From NCBI RefSeq assembly GCF_000276665.1, contig NW_004955417.1, positions 19,653,117 through 19,717,116 on the forward strand: 64,000 nucleotides of DNA, written 5' to 3'. A model generated the notes under the pieces. It did no database searches and was not told where the DNA came from. It worked only from the letters and a program-made list of their open reading frames with translations. This document shows positions 14,543-26,199 of this stretch, in pieces (position 1 is the stretch's first letter; each line of letters starts with the position of its first letter). Both the position numbers and the translations under genes were made by a program. This DNA comes from Chinchilla lanigera. Its lineage: Eukaryota; Chordata; Mammalia; Rodentia; Chinchillidae.

Positions 14543-14889
14543 TCAAATCAGATTTCTAGATAGAGATTTCTGTGCAAGTAGAAATAAATAAGGAAACTAT
14601 AACCTTAAGATTATTCTTATATTGAAGAAATTAACTTACAGACACAAAAGCCACATTTTATATTTTTTAAAAAAATTCCAAAATTTTCAGTCAAATTCAT
14701 ATCCAATAGATCTTACATAATGAGTTCCAAAACCACGAGCTACTTAGTGGTAAAGATGGTTTCTCCTCTGGTTAGAAAGTTTGAACTCAAGGGAAATCTA
14801 GAATATTTCACCAGCTGCTAGTTAAGAAAGACAGACCCCCACAGCCAGAAGACAGGCATGCAGAGGCACGTTCAGAAGATCTACAGCAG

Positions 14890-14981
14890 GGGCTGGGGAT
14901 TTAGCTCAGCGACACAGCGCCTGCCTGGCAAGCACAAGGTCATGAGTTCGATTCGTAGTACAGGAAAAAAAAAAAAAAAAA
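14890..14981 (+). mobile_element. ID-type tRNA SINE with target duplication
   Basis: ggctggggatttagctcagc opens the element; its body ends cgtagtacagg followed by a pure A-tail. Target duplication agaagatct(a/g)cagcag lies at 14874-14889 and 14982-14997, 15 of 16 identical. Confidence 0.95.
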
Positions 14982-15799
14982 AGAAGATCTGCAGCAGCTT
15001 CTTGTGAGTCTCTGGGATTCAAACTGAAGACTGTAAACTCTTGGAGGGCATAATTATGTTTCACTTAATCTCTTAACTCCTACATCCAGAGGGTAGCCAG
15101 TATTTGTGTGTAAGCATGAAGGAGGTAATTACTGAGCCCGTGAGCGAACCTACACGTTCAGACAAGGCAGTCTAGCTTAGGTGGAGGAATGAACTAGAGC
15201 CGAAAAGTTGATGGAAACATGGAGAACAGGAAAAATAAACTGTGATATTTCAGTTCACATTGGGAGGTCACTACACATGAAGGAAAATAGGGAGCTAATA
15301 TAAACTCGTTGGGGTTGTAAAACTCAAGCTTCACCCGGGAAGTTGAGCAGACACAGCCATGCAAAGAATGGGGCAAAGGACATCTTAGGTGAGAAGAGCA
15401 GCATAGTATATTCTTCGGGTTACAGACACGGATCCCCATAAGGGTTGAATATCTATCTTAGCTTAGTCACTATGTGGGAAGTAGAAGTGGGACTGATGAG
15501 GACGATGGATTCATGATCTCTGAGCTTAGAGAAAGAAAGTGAGACTAGATCATACAGAGTCCTTGTGCTACCTACATAGCATCGTAAAAGCTCTGCTTAT
15601 TCTTTTCCAAAAACTCTCCCTTCAATGCGACTTTGACTTCTTTTAAGGTCGGAGCATTCTAACGTGAAGGTTGGCAGGGATGAGAGCACACTGTCAGAGA
15701 GCAAGACAGGTGGCAGGAAGAGAAGCAGAATGCAAACGGAAGTGGAACAGCTGCCTGAGGTACGAGTGAGGGGTGGTCAGGTACTGAATGCAAATCCCA

Positions 15800-15885
15800 G
15801 TCAGGCCAGGGTCCAATCACGCTTCTTGGCCTGTAAGACTTTATACAATAGAGCTCCAAGTACCTCTCTCTGGCCTCCAAGTGCT
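15800..15885 (+). repeat. Short L2-like fragment
   Basis: agggtccaatcacgcttctt followed by a degraded gatctggcccctgcctacct-like stretch fits the L2 order. It is short and diverged, so tentative. Confidence 0.35.
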
Positions 15886-16360
15886 AAAAGTTCCATCCAG
15901 AAACTAGGTGGTGGGGTGGGGTAGGGTCCAGGACCCTGGCCAATAAACCGTGGATGTGGCCTCTGCTCTAATTCTGTGGAGGCCTCCTGTCTTCTGCTCT
16001 GGACAAAGACAAATATCTTGCATAAGACTTAAGAATGCTGCTTGGCGCTGATCTCACCTTGAGTCATATATTCACTGATTCTTTTGACTTCGGGAGGCTT
16101 TTCCATCAACCTCCCCACCCATCTTCTCGGTGTTCATGGGCTCCTATGTTCGTTTCATGGCTGTCGGGCCTAGGACGCATGGTTCCCCTGGTAAGCTCCC
16201 CAAATTCTCCCGCATTTGAGCCTTTTCATGTCTCTCTGTGCAATGTCCCCAAATTCTTGAGATGGGCATGCACATCTGGTCCATCTGTGACCTGGGTTGT
16301 TGGTCCAAAACTTCCAGCCTCCCATCCTCTGCTCTTAACATCTTTTTTAAAGTTGCAAGG

Positions 16361-16735
16361 CTTGTATTTACTCTTTATGATTCTTACACGAGTGAGACAA
16401 TATGGTATTTACATATGTGGGTCTGATTTATTTTGCTTATGAGTATGGTCTCTAGTTGCATCCATTTACCTATGAAAGGCTTGAGTGTATCTTTCTTGAT
16501 AGCTGAGTAACAGTCTGCTATGTAAAAATACATCTTTTTTATCCATTCCTCAGTTGATGGGCATTTGGGTTGTTTTCATGATTTAGCTATTGCCGATTGC
16601 ACTGTTATAAACATGGGTGCACATATATCGCTGTGGTACTACGTGTTTAGTTCTTCTGAAAAAATACCCAAAAGAGAAAGAGCTGGGTTGAATGGAACCT
16701 CTAAACTTAGTTTCCTGAGGAATCCACAGACTTAT
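16361..16735 (-). mobile_element. L1 5'-inverted segment (end of ORF2 region) of a twin-primed insertion
   Basis: The plus strand shows reverse-complement L1 near the end of ORF2: atggtatttacatatg, tgagtatggtctctagttgc, gttgatgggcatttgggttg, cactgttataaacatgggtg. It abuts a sense-strand L1 3' UTR at about 16736. Both segments sit between one pair of target repeats, ttgcaagg(c/t)t, at 16353-16362 and 17081-17090. Confidence 0.8.
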
Positions 16736-17080
16736 CTCAAAGGTATAATAGATATTATGAAAGGGAAAGAAACTGCTCAAGGGGAAAGAACAACTGGGAT
16801 GAGGGAAGAGAGAAAAGAAAGAATGGAAAATATATGTATATATGTATACACAGGATAGCTAAGAGAGTTGTACTAATGATTTATATTACTTCATTGAAAG
16901 GAACAGTTAATGTTTAATTGTTTGATCAATCTTACATGCATATATTTGTTTAACTGAATAACCAATTTGAAGAAGTCCAAAGTTGTCTGAATTTCTGTAC
17001 TACTTTTATTGTTTTGATATTGTTTTGTTTATGTCGATTTATTTGTTAATATGTTTTCATTCTTTTATCTTTAAAAAAAA
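16736..17080 (+). mobile_element. L1 3' UTR, sense segment of the same insertion
   Basis: Aligns with the L1 copy at 56653: ctca(a/g)aggtat(a/g)atag, a purine-rich block, atgtatacacaggatagcta, and the end cttttatctttaaaaaaaa. The A-tail runs directly into the right target repeat at 17081. Confidence 0.8.
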
Positions 17081-17524
17081 TTGCAAGGTTCCTGTGAAAA
17101 AAAGTGCCCATTTTAGTATAGTACAAAATGTCTGAAAGTGAATATTTCCCAAGAACTGTGGGAGATTTATTTACTATATGTGTTCCTGTTTCTGATTTCC
17201 ATGTTGGTCCTAGGGAAGACCTGTAATCACTCCAAAACATTCATGCTGATCCCATTCTGCTCAGCCAATGATTGTTCTTAGGGTGTATGTGTCAGAGTTT
17301 TATAGCCACTGGAATAGATACTGGCTAAGACTTTCCTTCCTGAACAAAAATACAAGTCCTGAAAATAGGAAAACTCTGCTTTTAATCCTTCTTCATTGTT
17401 TGAATGAGGTTTTACTCTCTAGAGGAAGTGTAACTCTTTTGCCTCGTGAGACAGTCAACACAAGACTCAAAACTGGTAAGCTCAGAATGACAAGAAATAA
17501 AAGATAATGATAGCAGAAACAAGG

Positions 17525-17765
17525 CACAGGCCTGGTGGCTCACCCCTGCAATCACAGCACTCCACAAAGCTGAGGTAGGAGGATCACAACAAGTTCAAAT
17601 TCAGCCTGGGCAACTTAGTGATTTAGCAAGACTCTCAAAGTAAGCAGAAATTTTAAACAGGTGCAAATGCACTTTAGGGTGAAGGACTTGGGTTCAGTAT
17701 CAATTCCCAGTACCAAAAACAAAACAAAACCCAACAAAAACCAAAACAAAAAGAAAAGAAAAAAA
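17525..17765 (+). mobile_element. B1-dID composite SINE
   Basis: The B1 half (ggtggctcacccctgcaatc, gaggtaggaggatcacaaca, agcctgggcaac) joins through a degraded linker to an ID-like half (agggtgaaggacttgggttc, attcccagtacc) and an A-rich tail. Diverged. Confidence 0.75.
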
Positions 17766-18329
17766 TTAGGTTTGAGCCATAAGGACCATTATGAACAGCG
17801 GAAATGATGCCAAAAGTAGTTCTTCTGGGTTCCAAAAAGAAACCTTTATTTGTAAAATTTCCTCTGAGTATTTCTCTACATAGAATAGTTTATATAAAAG
17901 CATTTGGAAATACTACATTGCCCTTCCTTTTTCGTTCTGTTTTAAATGGCAGAGCATGTGTGGAGCGAAGCATAAATCATGGTGCTGGTCCAAGAGTTGA
18001 GGGTGGGTCCCGTTCACTTGTCTATCTGGCACTCTCCTGCTGGGATTTTATCTGCCGTCCATGTACTGGCTTAGCGCTCTGCGTCAGGGCATGTGGCCCA
18101 CACTCTTCCTGAAGTTCCACCCTCTTACTCTTCTTGTTTATCTAGGACATTTCAGTAAACTCAAGTTGTCACTTCCTCTTAGGGACACCTCTAGTGTCCC
18201 AAAAGACTTAATCATCTGTTCCTCTGCATATTACATACATCCCTGTAGCTGTATTTATCATTATGTATTCAACTTTTTAATGTCTCCTTTTTTCTATGTA
18301 GTGAAAAGACCTTTTTGATATTTGTGCTT

Positions 18330-18395
18330 ATAAAAACTGTTCCAGAGCCTGGCGCACTGCAGACATTTGATAAATGCTCATTAAATTGAATGACT
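18330..18395 (+). repeat. L2/MIR 3' end
   Basis: agagcctggcgcactgcaga followed by catttgataaatgctcatt and an attgaatgact end is the typical 3' terminus of L2 or MIR. Confidence 0.6.
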
Positions 18396-18944
18396 TGTAA
18401 TATCTGGAGACCCAACCTGGTCTTATTATCTAATTTATTCCATCACCTTTATTCCTAACTCCCTTGGAAACGGAAATGCAGAAAATAGATCTTCAGGCTA
18501 CTAAGAAATTAATTTGAAAATTTTATCTACTATGACATCTTTATAATCCTACAATAAATGTTGATAAAAGTTTATTTCAAGTGCTATTGAATAGTTTGAA
18601 CTCATTATGCCATTTCAAATATTTTCCTTTCTGAAGCTAGGCAAAAATAGTTTCCTTTTTTAAAACAGGCTTTACAAGCAAAAGGATAAATAGGTAAAAA
18701 GAGTGGAATGGATCTTGTTCCCATGGAGTTTACAGTCTTGTAAAGAAGACACAAACTCGTCAGGGTCCACAGGGAAAGCAAGTATCAGATTAGTCCTTTT
18801 CAAGAGAAGAAGCTGAATTCTAGAAGTTAGATCTAGTTAGGCAACAACAGGGTGATAAAAACACAGCAGAATATTCACAAATAAGTCTAAATGGTACCCA
18901 AGGGATAGATTAAAAAATATGGCAGTCTTGTTTGGTTTGACATG

Positions 18945-19103
18945 TTTGAGAGGGACAGGGAGAGGAAGGAGGAGGAGAAGAGGGAGATGGAGAGAGAGAA
19001 GGAGAGAGAGGAGAGTGAGATGGACAGGGAGGGCGGAGAGATGGGGAGAGGGAGAGGAGGAGGAGAGGGAGGGCTAGAGGAAGGGGGAGGGGGAGAGGGA
19101 GAA
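18945..19103 (+). repeat. Polypurine (GGGAGA)n tract
   Basis: About 160 nt of almost pure purine (gaggagaag, gggagaggg, gagagagaa), interrupted by a few pyrimidines. A candidate triplex-forming sequence. Confidence 0.9.
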
Positions 19104-19406
19104 TGAATCTCATGCTTTATATCTTACATTTTCCTAACAGTGTGAAAGGCCAAAGTCAGCAAGAAGCCTGGGAAACTCAGCCTGCAGTGTTTATTTCCTG
19201 ACTGGCCTGTGACAGAAGAGCAGGGAAAGTTTAGGAATGATTTTGAGAGCTATCAGGTCAAGGATCAGCACAAAAAATAAGAAATACATACACAGACACA
19301 AAACTATCAAGTGACAACTACTAAGTAGAAATGATGACTCACACCCTGAAAAGAGGCTTGAGTGATCAGACAAGGAGTTTCTGAGAAGTATACATTCACT
19401 CTGATA

Positions 19407-19669
19407 GGGCCGGGGATTTAGCTCAGCGGCAAAAGCGCCTGCCTGGGGGGCTGGGGATTTAGCTCAGCGGCAAAAAGCTCCTGCCTGGCAAGCGCAAGGT
19501 CGTGAGTTCGGTTCCCGGTACCGGAGAAAAAACAAACAAACAAACAAAACAAAACAAAACAAAACAAAAAAAAAAAGCGCCTGCCTGGCAAGCGCAAGGT
19601 CGTGAGTTCGGTTCCCAGTACCGGAGAAAAACCAAAAAAAACAACAAACAAACAAACAAACAAAAAAAC
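19407..19669 (+). mobile_element. ID-type SINE interrupted by a second ID-type SINE
   Basis: The outer element occupies 19407-19446 and 19589-19669. Its own exact 14-bp target duplication, cattcactctgata, lies at 19393-19406 and 19670-19683. The inner element sits in its anticodon region. Confidence 0.95.
19447..19572 (+). mobile_element. Inner ID-type SINE, nested in the outer copy
   Basis: Starts ggggctggggatttagctca and ends in a long (aaac)n/(aaaac)n tail. Its target duplication, aaaagcgcctgcctgg, is part of the outer SINE and is repeated exactly at 19431-19446 and 19573-19588. Confidence 0.95.
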
Positions 19670-19689
19670 CATTCACTCTGATATCTTAT

Positions 19690-21010
19690 TAACAAGAAGG
19701 CATTAGCATGAGGATCTCCCAGAAGGGACCCCAAGTGGGAAAGAGTGAGATAGGTTTTAAAAACAGTGAGGGTAAGGGAGCTGGGTCTGAGGGAGACATG
19801 GGGAAGGACTTTTAAGTATTGATTTGATTTTGAGTGTAAGGGAAAAAGCATTTTTTAAAAAGTTAAATAACATAATTTCATTTGTTTCTAAAAGATCACT
19901 TTGTTCTTTTTGTGTTTTTGTTTTTTTTTTATTTTAGAAAGAAAGAAAAGGTAAACATAACAAAGAACGAATTTCAAAATGGGTTGGTAGGACAGTTACA
20001 ATAGCTGACACATTGTGTATTGCTGTCCCCCAGCAGTTATTCCGAGGAGAAGATATGGGCTTGATATCTTGTCTATGCAATATTAGCACAAAACTTTCTT
20101 CTTAATGAACTAAGAGAAACTAGCTGTATAACTATTTTAACTATCTTATGTATACACATTTTTTTTCCTATTTTCCTTTCTTCCGTTCCCCTTGCCTCTA
20201 TCACAGTTTGTCTTTTCTTCTGAACACTTTCTTCCCAATTCATAATATCTATTGTGCATTTCAGATCTTATTTACTTGTTCCTTTTTACACACAAGTCAG
20301 ACAATATGGTGTTTATACAGATGGGTCTGATTTATTTCATTTATGAGTATGGTCTCAATTAGCAACCATTTATCTAAAAAGACTCCATGCTATCCTTCTT
20401 TATGGCTGAGTAGTACTCCATTATCTTAAAAAACAACATAACTTTTTTATCCATTCTTTGATTGTTGGGCATTTGGGTGGTTTTCAAGATTCAGCTGTTA
20501 CAAATTGTGGTACTATACACATGGATACACATATATCACTGTGGTATAATGGTTTAAATTGTTCTGGGAAGATATGCAGAAGGAGTGTATCTGGTTTCAA
20601 TAGGACCTCCAACACCATGTTTTAGGGAATCTCCACACTGAATTCCACAGTGGTTATACAAGTTTACATTCCCACCAGCAATGGAGAATGGTTCCTTTTC
20701 TCTCCACAGCCTCTCCAGCGTTTGTTATTTGTTGATTTTTTGATGATAGATATTCTTTCTGAGGTGAGATGGAACCGTTTTGTGTGGAATGCAGCCTAGG
20801 TGACAACAGTGCAAGAGAGATCATTTAGTGCTATTTATGATGATCTAAGAGAGATAATAGAGGCCTGAATTAAGAAAGTTTTAATTGAAAGGAAGAACAT
20901 TGCCCACTTTTAGACTATGATTTGGAAGTAGAAACAATAAGTATTCTTAATGGACTGAGTATGAGGGGATGAAATTAAGAGTAGTTTCCAGTTCTACATT
21001 AAGATTTTTT
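19690..21010 (-). repeat. L2 LINE, antisense, split by an L1
   Basis: 19690-19915 and 20786-21010 together read in reverse-complement L2 order: ggaaggacttttaagtattg, aaaagatcactttgttct, then after the gap aatgcagcctaggtgacaac, ggaagtagaaacaataag and agtagtttccagttctacat. The L1 at 19916-20777 separates them. Confidence 0.65.
19916..20777 (-). mobile_element. 5'-truncated L1 (ORF2 end plus 3' UTR), antisense
   Basis: The poly-T left end, then attttagaaagaaagaaaag, a pyrimidine-rich block and gtctgatttatttcatttat, tgttgggcatttgggtggtt and cattcccaccagcaatggag give the reverse complement of the ORF2 end and 3' UTR of L1. A short target repeat ttttgtgt lies at 19908-19915 and 20778-20785. Confidence 0.85.
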
Positions 21011-21154
21011 TAAGAAGTGAAATTTCAGACATGTACTTCTCTGTTCTGTTTCTAGATTTGGTTTACAGTGACTTTACTGGTCTTTTTCTCTTTCTTCCTG
21101 CCCAAAATACCTTGTCTTGTTCTTTTACTGATCATTTTTATGCTAAAAAGATTT

Positions 21155-21345
21155 TCCCAGACACAGTGGCACACACTTATAATTCCAGCTACTTTAGAGG
21201 CTGAGGCAGGTGGGTTGCCAGTTAGAGGCAAGCCTGGCAACTTAATGAGACCTTGTCTCAAAATAAAAAATAAAGCACTGGTGGTATACCTGGGTGGTAA
21301 AGCAACCCTAAACTAAATCTCTAGTTCTGGAGAAAAAAGTCTTAT
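21155..21345 (+). mobile_element. B1-dID composite SINE
   Basis: The B1 half (cagtggcacacacttataat, gaggctgaggcaggtggg, agaccttgtctcaaaataaa) is followed by a diverged ID-like half ending ctagttctggagaaaaa. Confidence 0.8.
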
Positions 21346-24300
21346 TGCTCAAATATCTCTTTCCCTCATGCCACATTTCCTAGTATTTGCCTTTATTTTT
21401 CTTTTAATATTCAGAATGGCTTAATTCATATTATTTTATAACATAATTAAGGGCATATCACTTCTTTCACATTGTCCAAGTCACATGGGACTTTGAAAAT
21501 ACTAACAGCATTTGCTTAAGATAATTCATATGTACTTGATAAAGCTATTTCTCTATAGAAACTTGCACTGTATCAGTCCTAGTACATTTTCAAATGTGGT
21601 ATGGGAAAGCCTGACTCATTTGTTCTTGAATTGGTGTTTAGGTTTTCCTTATTAATGATAGTGATACTAGAATGGAGTCAATTTTATTTTTATTATAATT
21701 TTTATAAAAATGCTATCATTTAAAAATGCATGCTATAAAATATATGTATCTCATTTTTATGGAATTGGAATTATTTTTTATACACCCAAATTATTCCTAC
21801 ATTCCACTGGCAAAAATACATACATCATCCACATATAGTTTTATTCACCAAAAACTATTCCTTTATTGCAATATTTTAATATGTTTCTGAATATGTACAT
21901 TTTGAACTTCAGTAGAGGATCACCATGATTTAAATCACTTATGTCCTCAAATCACTAACTTTTTCATTTTAAAACTTTCACTCAAATATTGCAATAACTT
22001 GCTTTTCCCCTCCAGCAATGAGGAGACCATGAGGGTAAAGTACACACAGTAAGAATAAATGCGAAGCTTATCAGAAAAAAGTGCACAGTGTAAGTAGTAA
22101 GGCCTATTATTCATGTTATTTCCTTTTTTCAATTGTCTACATAATTTGAGTATTTCTTGAAGTCATAGCCTATCAACTTAGATTGAAAAACTGGAGTGGT
22201 TTAAAAATTCATTTTGACCGCTTCTTCTATATATTTATACCATTTAAAATAGATTCATTTTTACAGGAGTTGGTTTTACCTGATAATGTTATACTGAAAT
22301 GTTTGGGCCCACAGCAATAATAGAACAATTGTGCTCTTGCTCCACATTCCTTCCAGACTTTAACATGTATTTAGGAGTCTGCTCCAAGGGGCCAGAGACA
22401 CCTTTCAATGCAGACAATAATCGTATAATGAGTCTTTATTGCATTAGTCTTATGAAATAACACTGGAACAAAGGGCCAGTGCAGATTTCTTCAAATTAAG
22501 CACAGCAGGCTTTTCTTGATCCTCTAATAGTTTTGATTTGGTGGTACAAGAATAAAATTATGGTTTCTTTTAATACATAGAATAAATACCAAGTGTGGAA
22601 ATAACACAAACAAAGAAGCTACTATCATGTGAATCAAATAAGGCAAGTGTATATGGGTCAAACTTACAGAAATGGAAGACTATATAAATTTCTATGGAGA
22701 CTGGATAGGGTTCTTAGAGGTTAAAATTGGCAGAATTGTTCCACTTTGTAGCAGGATCGTTTGCTACGTTATAGAGCTGATAAAAGACAGAGGCATTCAG
22801 AAGTACAATTTGCCTTAAGGAACTGTTAAGTTCCAGGGAATTTTTTACATTTATGTTTAAAAATATAAACCACACAATTCAAATGATATTTTTTTTTCCT
22901 TTAAAAGGCAGGTTTAACATTCTGTAACACAATATGGTAGAACTGGGAAGAGAATGCCAAAAAGCTAGGTTTGGACTGTCTTAAAGAACTTAAATGCTAA
23001 AATGCAAATGTACACGCAAGGAGAAGGAGAACCAAATTACAAGCACAAGCCCTGAGTTCAAGGACTGCCTTTGTCATTGTTACTATGTGGCACATGAGAT
23101 CACTCACTAGCAAAGCACAAATACTGACCCACACAGCTTTTTAATCAGTAACAAGGGTCTGAAGATACTTTTAAGCTACAGTATGATATATGACTGCCCA
23201 AGATAACTGATAGTATCCTATTGTTTAATTCACCAAGGCAGTTGTGGGAGATAACATGTAATTAAAATAACGTGACTCGAGGTTGATAGCCTTACAACTT
23301 GCTCCAGAGAAAAGATTAATTCATTTTTCACATATTGAAAATGAGTACACAAAATGTAAAAGAATAAAAATGTAAAACAGCTGAGTAAAACACAGAAGTC
23401 CTGATCATGAAAACTTCAGAAGGGATAGTATTCCTAAATTAAAGATATGGAGGAAGGGAATGGGTTTGAACATACAACTCTGAGAAATGATTAGTTTTAG
23501 AAAATGAGGCAAGATTGTTGATTCCAGAAAAGAACAAAAATTGGTGACCAGAGGGTCTAACTTGGGCAAACTATATTTCACAATCTTGAAGTACAAGAAG
23601 GGTTATAAACATTAGGGAACAAATGGTTACATGAAAACTGAACAAAGTAATTTAGAGATAAAACAACTGGTGATTAGAGAAATAGTGCCGTGTGGTAAGG
23701 ATGATAGCACCACAGATGTATTCTTCAGAAAAGTTTACCTGGCAAGTGGTGATAGACAACTTTGGAAGCTGCAATAAATTAATGATCTCGAAATCACCAA
23801 GCTAAAACAATCTACTAGCGTGCTTCGAAAGCTCAGGGTAAGAGAATGGGTGAAGACGAGTCTACATTCAAAACTGTCAATAATTTGCATTATTATAGTT
23901 TCCTTGAAAAATTATGTACAACTGTTTTCATCTAATTGGATGGGTAGCATCTTCTCTGCTGAGGCAGATACCAGTGTTTTAATAATCCAAATGAAAATAC
24001 AAAATTTAGAGCCAACATAACTCTTTAATCTTAAGAGGGGAATGGATTTCTCTCCCTGTCTGGTGACATCTCTTCAGCAATTCAAAACTGCTCCCTTCTC
24101 AGAGTTCTGCCCCAGACAGAGAAGGCAGGAGATAAAGCCCTTCTTCCAGAAGGAAAATGTGGGCTCCATAAAGATCTTACATGTTGAGCTTTTACAGACA
24201 TTTGGTTGTAATTTTAGGAGATATTTCAATTTTTAATTTATTTTTCAACATAGAAAATGCTGCCAGATTTTATGTTTCTTTGGCAGAACATCTCTCTTTA

Positions 24301-24879
24301 AAAGCCTGTTATGTTCCAGAGCCTCTTCAAATTAGAAACAAAGCTTTTAAGACTTCAAAACACAGCTGCCGGGACTCTCACCTCAGAGATTAGAGCACAG
24401 ATGCTAAGCAAAATAGAGCAAGGAAGATAGCTTAGCTCTTCAAGGACTTTCTCATAGATACCTTCAGTGAGTACAAAAATACTGATTTACAAGAATGTTT
24501 ATGTCTTTCCAGTAGTTGCCTATAAGTCATTTCATCTTATGATGAGTTCGACATCCTTCTACCAAGTCAAGTGATCAGAGAAATTAACAGAAAAATGCTA
24601 AAGACAGTTTTGCTGTTTTAATCAATTCATTGACCTTATCAAACTCCCTTTGTCAGGCATGAACAAGGATAAACAGCCCTGTATCTAATTCTCCACTTCT
24701 AACCTTTAGAAAAGATTTTCAAAGGCAAAACATAGTCTAAATTCTATGGTAAAGTTATGTATAGTGCTATGGGAGTTAAGGCCAGATTGTCACTGATTGG
24801 GAAAAGTGACCATTAATCCGGATATGTTAACTTCATTGAATTAAGAAACAGCTAGCTGCTTAGAAGAGTACACTCCTGG

Positions 24880-25146
24880 TTGTGTCTTTGGGAGCAACAG
24901 AGGCACAGCCTGGGGTAGGATTTGTGGTCCCCCACCCATTGTTCACTGGCAGTTCCCATACTCTGCTCTGCCACCAAGAACTAAGCCCCTTTGCTCACCA
25001 CACCTTTCTGCATGGTGCTCCTGCCTTGGTGCTGGCTGAGGATGGACTGAGATGCCCCAAACAATGAGCTCAATTAAATATCTCCTTCTTTAAGTTATAG
25101 GTGTTGGGTACTGTGGCCCAACGTAGGAAGAGCTCACTAACACAAA
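24880..25146 (+). mobile_element. MaLR-type LTR (solo)
   Basis: The 3' half matches the MaLR/ORR1 pattern: aaacaatgagctcaattaaa, ctccttctttaagttatagg, ttgggtactgtggcccaacg, ctcactaacacaaa. The 5' boundary is approximate. No internal retroviral sequence follows. Confidence 0.6.
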
Positions 25147-25610
25147 CAAGTAAGAAGTTTTATGATGATTCTAGGTGTGTACTCACAGAATGTGTGGGAT
25201 AACATAGTTAAAAATGCTGGGATGAGGCATTTCATGAGAATGAAACAATAGAAGTGAAGAAGTCAGGGAAAATCTGATATCTAGGCAAACAATGTGAATT
25301 GTTGGCACACAAAATATAGAAGGATGATAAACTTTGCAAGACTAGAGGTACTGGGGGCACTATTAATGTCAAAATGAGTGGTCTGAGTGTGAAGAGTCCT
25401 CAGGAAAGTTCTGCCAGTATTTAAGTTGGAAGAACACATTATAGACCTTCTGTGGAGGCTTGGTGTGGCTATAGCATAGAGACAGACGTGAAGAGGCGTA
25501 GCCTGCAGCTGCTGAAGCTGACATTGCAATTTTCTGAAAATGGGTGAAGGGTGAACTAGGATGACAGCCATGAAATTAGAGATAAAGAACTGTGCTAATC
25601 AGCTGAAACA

Positions 25611-25720
25611 GGGGCTGGGGATTTAGCTCAGCGGCAAAGCGCCTGCCTGGCAAGCGCAAGGTCGTGAGTTCGGTTCCTGGTACCGGAGAAAAACCAAAAA
25701 AAAAAAAAAAAAAAAAGAAG
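25611..25720 (+). mobile_element. ID-type tRNA SINE with target duplication
   Basis: Close to the window consensus: ggggctggggatttagctca, gcgcctgcctggcaagcgca, gagttcggttcctggtaccg and a gagaaaaacc(A)n tail. Target duplication aatcagctgaaaca at 25597-25610 and 25730-25743. Confidence 0.95.
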
Positions 25721-26099
25721 AAGTGCTGAAATCAGCTGAAACATAGGTGTTTCTTAACATTTGAAATTTTTCTCTCTCCCTATAGTGCTTGAACTCACAG
25801 ACATTACTACCACAGTGGAATGATGAAATAACAAATGTTTGCAATCAGTGCTGTAGAGAAAGAGTTGAATACACTATCATTAATATTCCATATATGTGCA
25901 CAGATAAATCATGACCTCCACACTCTGCCTATTTTGTAATCAGTTCTATTTCTTAACATCATGTTTTAAGAGGTATTTTTTTTCTTTTCTTATTAGGTAC
26001 AAATGTTTTATCAGATAAGTAACTAATTTCTCCCAGCCTATGAGCTTTACTTCCTTTCTACCACAGTACCTTTTGCAGGGAAGGAGTTTTACTTTTATT

Positions 26100-26199
26100 T
26101 GTGTGTGTTTTTTTTTTTTTTTTCCATTACCGGGAATCAAACTCAAAACCTTGTGCTTGCCAAGCAGGAACTGTGCTGCTGAGTTAAATCCCCAGCCCC
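26100..26199 (-). mobile_element. ID-type tRNA SINE, antisense
   Basis: The plus strand has poly-T, then ccattaccgggaatcaaact, cttgtgcttgccaagcagga and gagttaaatccccagcccc. An imperfect target duplication gagtttta(c/a)tttta(t/a)t lies at 26084-26099 and 26200-26215. Confidence 0.9.

Noticed and set aside
16035..16442. 135-codon plus-strand frame, the longest in the window
   Set aside because: It runs across the border into the inverted L1 and has no recognisable domain or splice context; probably chance in a GC-richer stretch.
19418..19851. Minus-strand open frames with repeated GTGNRTHDLALARQ-like peptide
   Set aside because: They are antisense translations of ID-type SINEs; the same peptide recurs at other SINE copies (11086, 25623, 31556, 37917).
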